64,000 bases of DNA. Source: Lojkania enalia (Eukaryota > Ascomycota > Dothideomycetes > Pleosporales). Below are positions 22,351-34,200 of the stretch, piece after piece. The DNA lies in assembly GCA_010094045.1 (NCBI GenBank), contig ML986587.1, forward strand, positions 649,895 through 713,894. Direction: 5' to 3'. The notes below the pieces were generated by a model, which made no database searches, was not told the DNA's origin, and saw only the letters and a program-made list of their open reading frames with translations. Position 1 is the stretch's first letter. Every line of letters begins with the position of its first letter. The position numbers were made by a program, and so were the translations under genes.

Positions 22351-25300
22351 GCAATTCTGGGTTTTCGGGTCTTAATGAGTTCTCAAATAGCTTTTAAAAT
22401 GTTCCGAACATCTTGAATTCTCTGGTCAATACTTTTAGAGGCTCTTTATAGCCTTTAAGAAGCTAATCGGATGCTACTTAGAAGCTATTCTAAATATATT
22501 CAGATACTTAATTTAAACGTTCTTCAAATTTCGCATATAAAAATTAGTTTAACTATTAACAATATTACTTAGTGTATACTTCTTTACTACTTTAAACTTT
22601 TTAATTTAGTAACGCCAAAAGATATCTACATAAAAATATAATATAATGATTAAAAGTAGCTTTAGATTTTTTTACTATATAAGGTTTAGTTAACTCCTAA
22701 AAGTTTGTGCACACAAAATTTATTATAATATTAATATGTTTACAATACAATTAAATATAGAATCTTATAGAGCGTTGAACGCAATATAAACAATATTTGC
22801 AACATGTTTATCTCTGTAATACTCTCTTTCTTTCTTCTAGTTCGATCTCAAGCTTTACATTTTCTAGCTCTTACTTTTTAATTTCAGCTTCTTTTACTCT
22901 TAATTCTAATAGAGCACGCTTACTTTGCAAGTCTATATTATTGTTAAGCGCTTAGCACTTAATAATTTCTACCTCTGGAGAAATAGTCCTAATAACATAT
23001 TAGTGAAATGCTGTTAACGTGTTCAGAAGGCAATATACTTAGTAGAGCTTCTTTGAACTTGCGGTGACCTAATCCTAGATGCTGGGCGAGATCTTAAGGA
23101 TCCTCTTAACGTAGATCTACTGCCTAGAGCGTGATTGAGCACTTATAACGCCTGAAGAAGATACTTAAAACAAAATTGCATCTTGAATAGCATTTATTAA
23201 AAAGCTAGATGTATTAGATGTTAGATGCTCTCCAGCATAGTGTTCTAAACACGTTAGTAGGACGTTACTAATATGTCAAGAATATATACGTACTATCTCG
23301 TGCTAAATGGTTAATATACCATGCTGATAATGAGGTTGATCGAGATAAGTGCCGTACACCTAGTTCTTCTCGTACTTGGTGCTGGTCTATATCTCGCAAG
23401 TCCAGCTTTTATGCCCTAAACATATTAGCATTATGTTCCTAACATGTTGTGAAGGTTTTGTACATTTGGATAGTTGGTAATAGCGCTAAGTTGGTCCCAT
23501 ACGAGTTAGACCTATTCACGCTTTGTTCAACGGCATTTAAATTCTTGGATAATTTACCCCAATCATTAAATGGCATAAGTGAGCAGTACTTGTTTAACCC
23601 AGCTGCAATTACTGGGTTTTTTTTTATGTAAAGCCCAGCTTTTAACTGCTAGAATTTCATGTTCTTTATATAATGTTAGTAACGCCTTTGGAACAGGTTT
23701 AGAACATAATAATACCTATAAGAAGATTGTATAAAGTCATATACTCTTCTAAGCTTTAACAAGTAAGAAGAGCTCGCATGTGATGATGTACAGAGTACTC
23801 TAACTCAAAATGTCCTCTACAGTTGTTGTAATACTTCTAGCAAAGTGATCTTGACAGATTATTACAGTATTTCGAAGTTGCCATTGCGATAGTCGCTGCT
23901 GGGGGTCAATTGATGAAAGATATCGGCCAAGACCTTGACAACATATTAATATTATAACAAGAAGGTAATGTTAAGACCCACCTCTCATTTGCTTGCTATC
24001 CATATCAATAGTTACTTCAATAAACCCCACTCCGTGAAGGTGCTTCCATTGAAACTCTTTTTCAATACATTGAGAAAGCGTTTCAAACAAAAGCTGAAAA
24101 CACTTTTCATAAGCTCACCTTTTGTTAGAGTTAACAAGGATGCGAGCGAGAGTAACAGCTATAACGTGTTACCAACATGTTAAGATTAGTGATAGATTGC
24201 GTTTACATACGTTTTCCATGGTTTTCGTGGAATGCTGCAAAGATAAGCTCGTTAAAGCCATGAGAAACGCGCTTAAACGACAAATCTACTTGAAATATTT
24301 CTTGTTGGGCAAAACAATAAACCTGCCTTTTACAAAAGCAAATTGCAATTGTCCCAAGACTAAAAACACGAAGATTCTAAATGTGCGCCCAATATTTACA
24401 TAAAATCAAAATTTAAATACGTTAGAGATGTTAACATGCTGTTGATGATTCTTGATGGTTTTTTTCCACTCAAACTCCACTTCTGCAACATCTTGCCCAT
24501 ATGGATAAGTAATAAGTTTCTCCTGGTATATAGCCTGAGAAAGGCGATCAAGATTTGCAAGGGGCGTGTGAATTTCAATGAAAGATGACTTCTGATGCTT
24601 TCGACAGAACTTATCTAAGAAAGGATTCCGTAAGAACTTGGCTAGATTAATAACACGTTAACAAGGTCTTATAAACTAAACGTACCAGTTGCGAGACTTG
24701 GATCATTCATTCTTCGAATTAGGTCAACTATTTCTTCAGCAACCTTTTGAGGGGTCTTGTGTGGAGGTGGAGGGAAATGCGTATGCACGCCGTGCGACGT
24801 AAAAAGGTAGTGAGGAGTTTCCGCTAAGTCATTAGGAATAAGAATGTCAAAAGTAACGTTACACTCTTGGTGAATTAAACACCCTCATCCTTGTGGGTGA
24901 TAAACGTCTTAAGAAGTGGATTAGAACATAACGGAAACGTGTTCTAGACATGTTGACGTACCACAGTGTTTGAATCATGATAGTGTTGTCTCTATAGTAC
25001 TACACGATTCTGGCTGCTCTTGCTGTTGTTCTAGTCCACTTTCAAAGAGCTTTTGAAGATACAATACGTTGTATTTATCTCCAAGAGTTCTAAAAAAGTG
25101 CTTTTGGTTTTGATTGTGCCAACTCCATCCTGCACAACCAATATACCAAAGTCGAACTCTAGTTATAGTCTAGAATGTGTTAGCAACATGTTAAGACGAG
25201 TATAGTAAGGTGTTAAGAACTACTTCTCGGCTCATTTGGCGCTCTACTGGCGCGCATTGTGCAGTTTGATTTGGGCATGCAATGCCAGCTTAAAAACAGT

Positions 25301-26300
25301 GAGCTGTAGCTAAGTACGAGCTAAAATAGTTAAAAATAGCTCTTACACAACTGTATATAACTTACCTAGTTGAGTTTTTTTTTGCTTATCTGGTTCACTT
25401 CTATCAATACCCTGCCGAGCATGTCGCATCTCCTCCCATGTCTCTGCGTTGACATGATGATGGGAATGCGTTGCTAACGCGTTGTTTAAATATTCACAAC
25501 GTTTTACCCCTGTACATTGGTATCGGTGTCGAACCGCAGATCCTCCAAGGAACGGACAACTTGTAGGCTTAGATGGGCCTTTTTGGCGCCGACAGAATTG
25601 GAACTGAACACGTTACTAAAACGTTAATAACTTTATATAGTGTTTATACCTGTAGTGCATTATCCAGCACTTCTGCTTTTGTAGCGGTATTGCTTTGTTT
25701 CACGCAATAAGTGCACCCATTTCCTAATGTTCTTGGGTATTCAGGCAAAAGCAATACGTGCTTAATTATACCGGTAGTAAGAGGACGGGTTGTCCCAGAA
25801 GTAAGCAACGAAATTTCAGATGTTTCCTATAACAAGTTAGGAACGTATTAAAATCGTGATGAGCACATGTTACATAATTTAACTTCCTCGTTTTATTCGC
25901 CTTCCACCCCAGATTCAATACTAGGCATAGGCCTATCCTCAAGCTCTAAAGTTGCATATTCTGCCTCGCTATTGTACGCGGATTCTGTGTTGTCTAAACG
26001 GCCCAGCAGCGGCTGAGCGAGGTTTAAAGAGTCTACAATAGTAAGAACATGTTTACAAAGTGTTAACGTAATTACTCATGTTTGTGCGGTAAAATCATGT
26101 AAATTGTGAACAGGAAGACAAAGTGCAGGGTTTTCTAAAGTTGGGGCTAAAATATGAAACAACCAACAAAGTTGTTGGGCCACCAATTGGCAGGGGTCTG
26201 CATTAGCGTTAGTAATGGCCCGGGGTTTAGTATGGTTGGCCGACGTGTAGTCTCGGAATCCATGAGGTTAAGATGTTTTTAGGGGTTTGAACGGAAGGAA
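22351..26300 (-). pseudogene. Relic of a minus-strand multi-exon gene with 11-bp-periodic introns
   Basis: Minus-strand coding-like segments are separated by short introns. Examples are 25649-25604 (GTATAAAC...TTCAG, 46 nt), 24961-24908 (GTACGTC...TTAAG, 54 nt) and 24685-24642 (GTACG...CTAG, 44 nt). Exon text includes GNGCTYCVKQ, FQFCRRQKGPSKPTSCPF, GGSAVRHRYQCTGVKRCEY (a Cys/His-rich, zinc-knuckle-like block at about 25500-25720), and at the 3' side a Lys/Glu/Leu-rich coil near 22850-22930. Stops and losses of frame elsewhere suggest decay. I do not recognise the family; a transposon-encoded protein is possible. The introns share an 11-bp period, described in the findings. Confidence 0.4.
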
Positions 26301-26890
26301 TAAACTAGAAGATCAAGACTAGAATGGAGGAAGAGAAACAGTGCACTGTATATAGTTAATTGAGCCAAAAATTCGTAGGCCGCCGTCGCCAATTAAGCAA
26401 ACCGCGTAGTGATGGAGCTCGTACTGAGCGTATTGGTGTCGTTTCGGCTACACAACGGGTACTAGTCCGCCCTATGCTGCACTCATCCAAGACCACTCTG
26501 GGGTCCCACAAATTGGCAAAAAAGAGGCAAAAAGAACATACGACAGTGGGGATTCGCTGATTGTCACCAACTCAACTACTAATCCACCGGTCAACTCCTT
26601 CAGTACCGGAGAGCGGACGGGAACCGCTGTTCAAAGCTGCCTATGGTCGTATGTGGAAAAAACTGATGTGTATGAATAACTTGTAGATAGAAAAAAAAAA
26701 GTGTTTCCCGAGACTTTATGAGTAAGACAAAGTTTTGTGGTTCGCAGTGCACTCTCTCTGGAATGCACTAGTCTAAATTTGGCACAGATCTTGGCACGAC
26801 TTATCGATTCTGAAATTTGGGAGCTTGTACGAATTTCAAGTGTACACCACACAACCTTTACAACGCGAATTTGCGGAAAAATTAGTCAAG
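26301..26890. other. Boundary of the desert, UTP11 promoter
   Basis: Base composition returns to normal between about 26350 and 26600. No supported gene. A 10-bp A-run lies at about 26691. The region immediately upstream of 26891 is open in the UTP11 frame but has no ATG matching the family start. Confidence 0.45.
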
Positions 26891-27796
26891 ATGTTTCGCA
26901 GCAATGCGGCGCATATCCAGCGGCGCAATCATAAAGAGCGTGCGCAGCCGCTTGAGCGCGAGAAATGGGGGCTCTTGGAGAAACGAAAGGCAAGCCTATG
27001 TCCTCCGGCGTTCCGCTCCAGAATTTACAAGGCATGCATGTTCTAACAGTAGATATAGGACTACAAGCTGCGAGCCGCGGACCACAAGGAGAAAAGAAAG
27101 CGCCTTAAGCTTCTCAAACAAAAAGCGCAAGACCGCAACCCCGATGAATTTTCCTTCAAGATGATGAGCTCGTCTGTTGATGCGTCGGGCCGTAAAGTCG
27201 CGGATCGGGGCAATAAGGCGTTGAGAACGGATGTGGTCAAGTTGCTTAAGACGCAAGATGTCGGCTACGTGAGGACAATGTTACAGGTTGTTAGGAAGGA
27301 AAGGAAGGAGCTTGAGGAGAAGGTTTTGTTGGGCGACGAAGAGGTGCACACGTTGAGGGATGGGGAGGAGGCGAGGAGGGGAAAACATACAGTATTTGTG
27401 GGGGATAAGGAAGTACAGAGAGGATTTAAGGCGGAGGAGTGGTTTGGGACGAGTGGGGATGGGGTGGAGAGGGTGTGGAATAGGCCGAGGAAAAGAATGG
27501 TTTTGGCGAAGGCGGATGATGAAGATGAAGATATAGATGAGGTGCAAGCTAATAGGTTGTCGAAGAAGCAGCAGGTGGCAAAAATACTAGCGCAGAAGGA
27601 AGAGAGGGTTATACTGCAGAAAAGGGAGCGGGCACAGGAGAGGATAGTGGCCCGTTTGGAGGCTGTTAGGGCCAGGGAGAGGGATTTGATGATTGCGGAA
27701 GAGGAGTTAGAAAATCAGAGAGCGAAGATGAACAACACAGTCGGTGGTGTCAACAAGAATGGCGTCAAGTTTAAGGTTAGGGAAAGAAAGCGATAG
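26891..27796 (+). CDS. UTP11: U3 small nucleolar RNA-associated protein 11
   Basis: Exons 26891-26989 and 27059-27796, 278 residues. The N-terminus has IQRRNHKERAQPLEREKWGLLEK, then DYKLRAADHKEK, and the NPDEFSFKMMSS and DVVKLLKTQDVGYVRT elements of the Utp11 family; the C-terminal half is a long Arg/Glu/Lys coil ending FKVRERKR. Utp11 is a component of the nucleolar small-subunit processome (U3 snoRNP) needed for 18S rRNA maturation. Length is normal. The intron appears to start with GC: the exon ends CGAAAG, followed by GCAAGC, and the acceptor is ATATAG. No GT donor keeps frame and family text. The gene borders the repeat desert but is intact. Confidence 0.92.
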
Positions 27797-27953
27797 GCAT
27801 GCATTCGGGGAATCATGATCCCTATTACACTAGATTTCAAGGCATATACGGCAGAGTATAATAGATGCGGGTGTAGGTCTGAAATGCATCATGGTTATGA
27901 TAGGCCTTGCTGACGTCTTGTAGTTCCTACAATACTGTACATAATATACCCCA

Positions 27954-28742
27954 TTACAATCTCGCAGGCATCCTCATTGCCCCATCCAACCTCAAAACCG
28001 TCCCATTCAACATCATATTCTCAATACTATCCCTCACTAGCCTCGCAAACTCCTCCGGTTGCCCCGCCCTCTTTGGGAACTCCATCGCCTTCTCCAAACT
28101 CTGCCTCACCTTCACACTCATCATCTTCGTCATATTCGACTCGAACAAACTCGGCGCAATCGTCACCGCTCGAATCCCATATCTAGATAAATCCCTCGCA
28201 AGTGGCAAAGTTACGCTAGCTACCGCGCCTTTACTCGCTGCGTATGCGACTTGGCCCATTTGTCCATCGAACGCGGCAGAACTAGCTACCATGACTATGA
28301 CGCCGCGTTCGCCGTCAGGAGTATCCGGCGTGTTGATTGTCATATGCGGAATAGCTTGACGTATCAAATCCAGCGTCCCGCGCAAATTAATATTGAGTAC
28401 AAAATCAATGCTTTCCATGCTTAGCGGCTCATTCTTCTTATCGACAATCAGCCCTGGCAATCCTACTCCAGCACCGGCTATTACGCCTCCAATAGCTTTT
28501 CCTGTCTCTTTTACCCATGCTACTGTGCTTTCGACGGCTTTTTGTATCGACTCGGTGGAGGAGACATCGGTTTCGTAGAATCTGGCTCGCGAACCGAGGG
28601 CTTGGGCGGTTTTTATGCCGGAGGATGCATTGAGATCGAGCAAGGAGACGTAGGCGCCTTGGGAATGTAAGTCTTTGGCTGTTGCGAGACCGAGGCCGGA
28701 GGCGCCGCCCGAGATTATGAAGGTTCGATCTGCTATCTTCAT
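27954..28742 (-). CDS. Short-chain dehydrogenase, 3-hydroxyacyl-CoA dehydrogenase type-2-like
   Basis: Single exon, 262 residues, starting at the ATG at 28742. The N-terminus FIISGGASGLGLATAKDL carries the GxxxGxG NAD-binding motif; D near LLDLN favours NAD. The active site has Ser in MVASSAAF and Tyr/Lys in YAASKGAV. The substrate loop and the C-terminus (MMLNGTVLRLDGAMRM) resemble the HSD17B10/type-2 hydroxyacyl-CoA dehydrogenase group, which oxidises short 3-hydroxyacyl-CoAs, often in mitochondria. I see no strong targeting peptide. The exact substrate is uncertain; SDRs of this shape are many. Confidence 0.88.
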   Translation of the reverse strand: MKIADRTFIISGGASGLGLATAKDLHSQGAYVSLLDLNASSGIKTAQALGSRARFYETDVSSTESIQKAVESTVAWVKETGKAIGGVIAGAGVGLPGLIVDKKNEPLSMESIDFVLNINLRGTLDLIRQAIPHMTINTPDTPDGERGVIVMVASSAAFDGQMGQVAYAASKGAVASVTLPLARDLSRYGIRAVTIAPSLFESNMTKMMSVKVRQSLEKAMEFPKRAGQPEEFARLVRDSIENMMLNGTVLRLDGAMRMPARL

Positions 28743-29129
28743 TGCGGGGTGTGTATTAGGCGTTAAATGGAAATGTTCCGATAGTGAAATTGGTGGACGA
28801 AGATGCTTCAAAATGTGTCTGAATTCGAAGTAGAGTGGCTCGATATGTGACTGAGGGAGATATATGTGAAGTGCGAGGTGAAGATCTAACGAACGTTAGG
28901 TCGTTCGAACATGTGCGTCAACCTCGGCCCATTCATCACCCACTGCATCGGCGTTCCGCCCGCAACCGTTCCGACCTAACCTGCTCCTAATCCGCCCACT
29001 CACTCCCCAGCACGTCAATCTCGAACCACCACAAGCTCCATAGCTCCCACATCTACTCACAATTAAACGGCGACGTAATCCTCACGTCCTGCTATTCCAT
29101 TCTCTCTCAGCGTACTAGCCACTCTGGCA
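28743..29129. other. Divergent promoter region, SDR and CMC1
   Basis: Intergenic between two divergent genes, C/A-rich toward CMC1. No other feature supported. Confidence 0.5.
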
Positions 29130-29672
29130 ATGGCGATGGCGATGCCAAAGAATCAAACTATATCGACTCCAGGCCCAACCGCAAATGATACCACACCAAA
29201 GCTCCCCAGCAATCCAACACCGCTTTCTGCACCGCAGGAGCAGCAGGTGCGCGACCTATATTACAAAAATGTTCGCGAAAAGTGTGCTGAGGAAGTCAAA
29301 GGTATGTACTTCCCCTACTCAAGCCTCCCCTTTCACCCCATTAGTAAACCAATCCATCCATCCAACCCCCCAACACATACATAGCCTAACGGTGCCTCAG
29401 CCTTCGCGGCCTGTGCCACTGGCCGCACATTAACCCTCACCTTCGCCTGCCGCGCCCAGAAACTGGCTATGAATGCCTGCATGCTGCAGTTTCAGAACCA
29501 GGATGAAATGGATCGGGCGCGGGCGCAGTGGTTTCAGCTGGCTGGGGAAAGGAAGAGGGAGAGGGAGGAGCAGAGAAGGAGAGTGGAGGAGGCGAGGGAG
29601 AAGCATAGGGAGTGGTGGGGGTTGGATGAACAGGGGAGGTTGCAGGGGAGGAGGGCGGAGAGGGATAGGTAG
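29130..29672 (+). CDS. CMC1: Cytochrome c oxidase biogenesis protein Cmc1-like (twin Cx9C)
   Basis: Exons 29130-29301 and 29401-29672, 147 residues; intron GTATGT...CTCAG. Joining the exons gives CAEEVKAFAAC, a Cx9C motif split by the intron, then ATGRTLTLTF and CRAQKLAMNAC, a second Cx9C motif. This twin-Cx9C pattern with ATGRT fits the Cmc1 family. These proteins are small, disulfide-bonded and located in the mitochondrial intermembrane space, and act in COX1 maturation and copper handling. The C-terminal half is a charged Arg/Glu helix, longer than in yeast. The N-terminal ~35 residues are Pro/Thr-rich. Confidence 0.85.
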
Positions 29673-30110
29673 ATGCGTTGCTTGGGAGATTCGGAATTGA
29701 TGACTAGATTGGTGGGGAGTGAGCAAGAGCGCGAGATTTTTGCATTTCATGGCGTTGAGGTGGGAAAATGTTGTAGCGGGAGCGCTGGGAATCGAAATTT
29801 GATTGTACATTGTATTACTACGAGTAGGGAAAGATGGAATGGGTTGGGTTTGTGGTAAAATACTTGTATATATAGCATTTGGTCTCGGCTTTTTGGATAA
29901 TATGCCGTTTGGTACGGTCGAAGAATTCAGCTCTGGTATCTCCGCATCCAGTGATCCCAAACGCAAAAAAAAAAAAAAAAAAAAAAAAATTATATGCTGG
30001 ACTGCAAAACGCCAATCTTCAAATACACCATCCGATGCTTAACATGAGTAGTATAGAAAAAAAGAGGTTCTCCCCTCTAGCAATCCCCTCTCAATGATGT
30101 ATGTGAAAGT
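29673..30110. other. Intergenic, with a 25-bp A tract
   Basis: 3' ends of CMC1 and TAF9 converge here. An uninterrupted run of A lies at 29965-29989. No gene supported. Confidence 0.6.
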
Positions 30111-30947
30111 TCAAGCATCAGCCATGCTCGCATCCCCCCGCAATCCCATAACCTCTTCAAATTCATCCTCATCCCCCTCCTCCATCCCGCCCATCACCGT
30201 ATCCCCGCCCACCGGACCCCCCAGTACTTCCTCTTCCTCACTACTCGCATCCTCTTCCCATGAATCCCGTACGCCCCACCCCACGCCCGTAAAACAGTAC
30301 CGCTCGGGCGGCAAGCGGATCCCAAACTCGCGCTCGACCCTCGGCAGCGCAATACGGTTCCTCTCCGCTGCAATATCGCTCATGAATTCCTTGGGTAGCG
30401 CCGGGGAGAACTGGTTCGCGGCGCGGCTCGCAACAGCCGTGCGCAGTGCGTTCAGCGACACTCCATCCTCGTCCCGCACACCCTTTTTCGAGGCCGAGTG
30501 GCTTGGTGGCTCGTATGCGAGTGCGTCGCTGAGCACGCCGCTCGTGTATCTGTAGGCGAAGTCGAGGAGTTGGAGGGGAACGCGCTCCGTGTAGGCGTGC
30601 ACACCCATGTGCGCAAGGAGGAGGTGGATCAGGCGGGCGTCACGGGGGCGTTTGGAAAGCCCCGTGTCTTGGAGCGAGGTTGAGGGATGTGAGGGGAGTG
30701 GGTTTGTGGGGTGCCCGTTGATGAGTGGTTGTGATTGCGACTGCGACTGCGACTGGGATTGTGGGAGGGCTTGGGTAGAGGATGCTGTCGGTGGCGACGG
30801 GTTGGGGCCCCCGGGTGCGGTGGTCGGTGGCGTGGATATGCCGTTTGGCATGTCAGCGGCGGGTGAGGCCATGGCGCGCTGATTTGGATGCGCGCGCTCG
30901 TACGCTGGTCGTGGGATCTGGAGGTGGAGGTTGATGTTGCGCGCCAT
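30111..30947 (-). CDS. TAF9: Transcription initiation factor TFIID subunit 9
   Basis: Single exon, 278 residues. Residues ~98-160 (KRPRDARLIHLLLAHMGV, then YTERVPLQLLDFAYRYTSGVLSDAL) form the histone-fold domain of TAF9/TAFII31, which pairs with TAF6 in TFIID and SAGA. It is preceded by a Pro/Ser/Gln-rich leader with an SQSQSQ run and followed by the family's VASRAANQFSPALPKEFM segment. The C-terminus is acidic. The true start could instead be the Met at about residue 26, since the leader is poorly conserved in nature. Confidence 0.92.
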   Translation of the reverse strand: MARNINLHLQIPRPAYERAHPNQRAMASPAADMPNGISTPPTTAPGGPNPSPPTASSTQALPQSQSQSQSQSQPLINGHPTNPLPSHPSTSLQDTGLSKRPRDARLIHLLLAHMGVHAYTERVPLQLLDFAYRYTSGVLSDALAYEPPSHSASKKGVRDEDGVSLNALRTAVASRAANQFSPALPKEFMSDIAAERNRIALPRVEREFGIRLPPERYCFTGVGWGVRDSWEEDASSEEEEVLGGPVGGDTVMGGMEEGDEDEFEEVMGLRGDASMADA

Positions 30948-31229
30948 GTTGGATGGGAGGGTAGGGCTTGGCGGCGATACGGCTCGTGCGTAGGGCTAAA
31001 CTTACAGTGAGCGTGGGCGGACAATGGCCACAGTGAAAGTGGCGCCGCATCGTTATGAACACTTCGCGATATGGTGATTATGGCATTAAGCAGATAAGTA
31101 TAAGGTCTCAATTAGTGAGTGACAGATGCCTATCGACTCCGGTCCCTGCTATCCTGAAATTGTGGTATCATCCAAGACCTAACGGACGAAATTAACAAGC
31201 ACACCTTCATCCCATGCCCAAAATTATAT

Positions 31230-34200
31230 TTATGCCGTGCCTGGAACTCTCTCAAAATGATCCTCATCGTCATCTCCAGTATTTTCACTCGCAATACTCT
31301 CGTGTAAACTGGGGGTCTTGTCACCCCTCTTACTCATGCGTTTAAATGAGCTCCAGCTTAAGGCGCTAGACCTATCTTTCGGGGTACCAATAGACGGGCT
31401 GTTACCGGCGCTTTCTCCTCTACCCAAGAAGCCGACGGCATCTTCATCAGTCTCGTCAGGCGTGACCGCGTCATTCGTCTTCTTTAAAAAGAGCGACGAC
31501 TTCCCTTTTCCAAAAGACAAAAATTGGCTTGAGCTGCTCTTTCGAGACAGCTTCTGCATGAAAGATTCCTTTCCAATAGAACTTGGCGCTTGTGACTCCG
31601 AGAGAGAGTGAGAAATCGACCGTTCGAGCGACTCGCGTGGGGATGCGTCCGACACATCTGCGGTCGAGATAGACCGGCCATCCCTAGACCGGCGTGGATC
31701 TGCTGGTGAAGATGTTTCTTTCATGGAATCGTTAATCGACGTATCTGAAGTTAGTATTCTCTCCTTCTCCTTTTCTTTACGAGACGCCTTCTCTGACTTT
31801 TCAGCCTTTGCTTTCTTTTCGGCCTTTTCAGCCTTCTTGGCTTCCTTTTCGGCAGCCTTCTCAGCAGCCTTATCCGCAGCTTTCTTTGCCTTCTCAGCTT
31901 TGTCTTCTTCAGACTTTTTGGGAAGTGAAAAGATACTCTTGAAATTGGGGGCAGCCGGATTCAACTGCTTAGGCGGAGTAGGGGGTATCATAGCTGATGG
32001 CGGTATATGCGAGGCGGACGATTGAGGACGTGTTCCGATGGGAGCTTGTGTTGGGGACCTGGTAGTCGACGGAAAGTCTGGGGCATCACCCTGCAATAGC
32101 TCGTCATGTATAAGACTGACAGTGGAACCATGTTGAAGAGATGGACGGCGCGACGGTAGCCTCGACCAAGAAGTCCCATTGCTCGTACTCCAGTCAACTC
32201 CAAGTGGACTGTTTCGAGAACCAAAGGTATCGATTGACCAGCCAAACCGGGTATGGCTCTCTGTTGAAGGCCTGGGAAGAGCATTTGCATCACTGGAGTT
32301 GGTCGATCCTTGGCGTGGAGATGAAGGCCTATCGAGCCCTAACGCTGCGGTTAGCCATGGGTCACCTTTCGATCCAAACATGTTAAACGGCCGCCTTCGG
32401 GTAGTCACATGCTTTGGACTGCTTGATGATTCCGCTGGCTGCGTCTTCGTGCGCACAAAGTCGTACCAAGCACCACCCGAATGACTCCCTCGCCGCCGTT
32501 GTGCCCCTATTGCATCTTGTCCAAACTCCTGCCGCGGTAGCGACTGGCTTTGGGAGGCCTTCAAGGAGCCCAATGGCGGCCCTTGGTCCAATGTCTTACC
32601 TCTCTGCCTGTTCAAACCAAAAAGGCTACCGAACCGTGTCGTTGGCGGATTGACGAATGAGCTAGATGTCGAGCGTGTTGAGCGCTTGTCGCTGTCAACC
32701 AAGTTGTCGTTGGCCGGAGAGAAGGGAAGTTGCCCGGCACTATCATGGGGACTCGCAAATACGCTTGGAGAACGGCTTTGCACTGACACTGGTGAACTCG
32801 GGCTTTGCACTTGATCAAGCGTCCCAGGTGCCCCAAGACCCGGCAGTACATGGCGAAGATTAGGTGAAGGATCTAGACTGCGTTGTGGTGGTGCTAAATT
32901 ATTTTCGTCTTCGGTGTCGGTGTTACCTACATCGTCTCCAAATAAGCCGGACGGTAGAAGAGCCCCCGCTGTGGGACTCATCGGGGCGCCACTGGTTAGA
33001 CTCTCGATCTCGGCATGAGAGAAGGAAGAGATCTTATTGTCAGGAGGAGGCAGAGCCATGCCATTGTTAATGTTGAAATAAGGCGTAGCATTCGGGAAAT
33101 TCGGAGAAACATTCGGAAGGGTACTATTGAACGGGGGGGCCGTAGAGTGAACGAATCCTCCTGGAGCTGAAGCTGTGATGGGCTCGCGCATGCTGACAGG
33201 CCGCACACGCTGATGACTATTTCTCCTCATTGGAATGAGTTCCTGGGATGACACGCCAGTAAATAATTGAGGCTGGCTCAATCGACGCTGCTGCAAATAC
33301 GCTAGCCTCGTCTGGGCCTCTGAATGGGTTCGTTCGGCTTCTGAGAGTAAGGTCCAAGCATGAGCGTAGCGTTGCTGCAGAGAGGTATAAGTTATTAACC
33401 ATCGGCGGTCTTCCTCTGCTTCCGCATTCTCTGTTGCATCTTGAGCTTCTCCGGCCTCCTCGCCCTCCTCTAATTTCTTTCTCTCCTCCTCTAACAGTTT
33501 GATTTGCGTCCCTTTCTCACGGATGACTTCCTCAAGGCTCTTATTGGTTTGAATCTCCTCAGCGTAGGTATCTCGGAGAGCCTGAATCTTGGACTCGGAC
33601 TCGGACTCGCATTCAGCGCGCTCCTTTTCGATGTGTTCTGCCGCTGCCCGCAATTCGACTGCCTCCCGTGCCCATCGTGCGACGTCATCCTTTATCTTCT
33701 TCCTCTCAGCTTCCTTTTGATGCAGCAATTTCTCCTGCTGGGTTCTTCGCGTTTGCGCTGACGTATTGGCGCGCTCCAAGCTTGCAACCTCCTTCCTCAG
33801 ATCCCGACTAGCATCCTCTTTCTCTTTCAAGGCCGCCTTCTTCTCATCCCGTTTTTCCAATAGGCCGGATTTAGATAACTGGAACTCCTTCTCTTCATCC
33901 TGAATCTGCTTTTCCATATCGTCGATTTCTCGTCGGAGGGCGTCTAGCTTTTCCGTTAGCTGCTTGATTGTCGCTGAAGAATCTGCTGCTTCTTGGGCTG
34001 AGCGGGCTAGATCTGCAGTCTGTGATGCCGGGGAATTCCGCCGGCCAGTTTCTGAACGTCTTGCGCGGGAAGTGCTATTGCTGTGCTCCCGGGTCATGAC
34101 CGGTGCAATCAGAGGCGGAATATCCACTAGATTCTTGTTCGGTCGGATGATAGGCGTTGGCGTATATTCATCATCGTGTGGTCCGTCCTGGTTATCCTTC

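Noticed and set aside
21204..26053. AACGCGTT/AACATGTT words as transcription-factor (MCB-like) sites
   Set aside because: They fall in runs with an exact 11-bp step and mostly within intron-like segments, which a tandem-repeat origin explains better.
29430..29966. Long minus-strand open frame opposite CMC1
   Set aside because: It is Pro/Leu/Ser-rich and mirrors the purine-rich CMC1 coding strand; the plus strand carries the twin Cx9C motifs.
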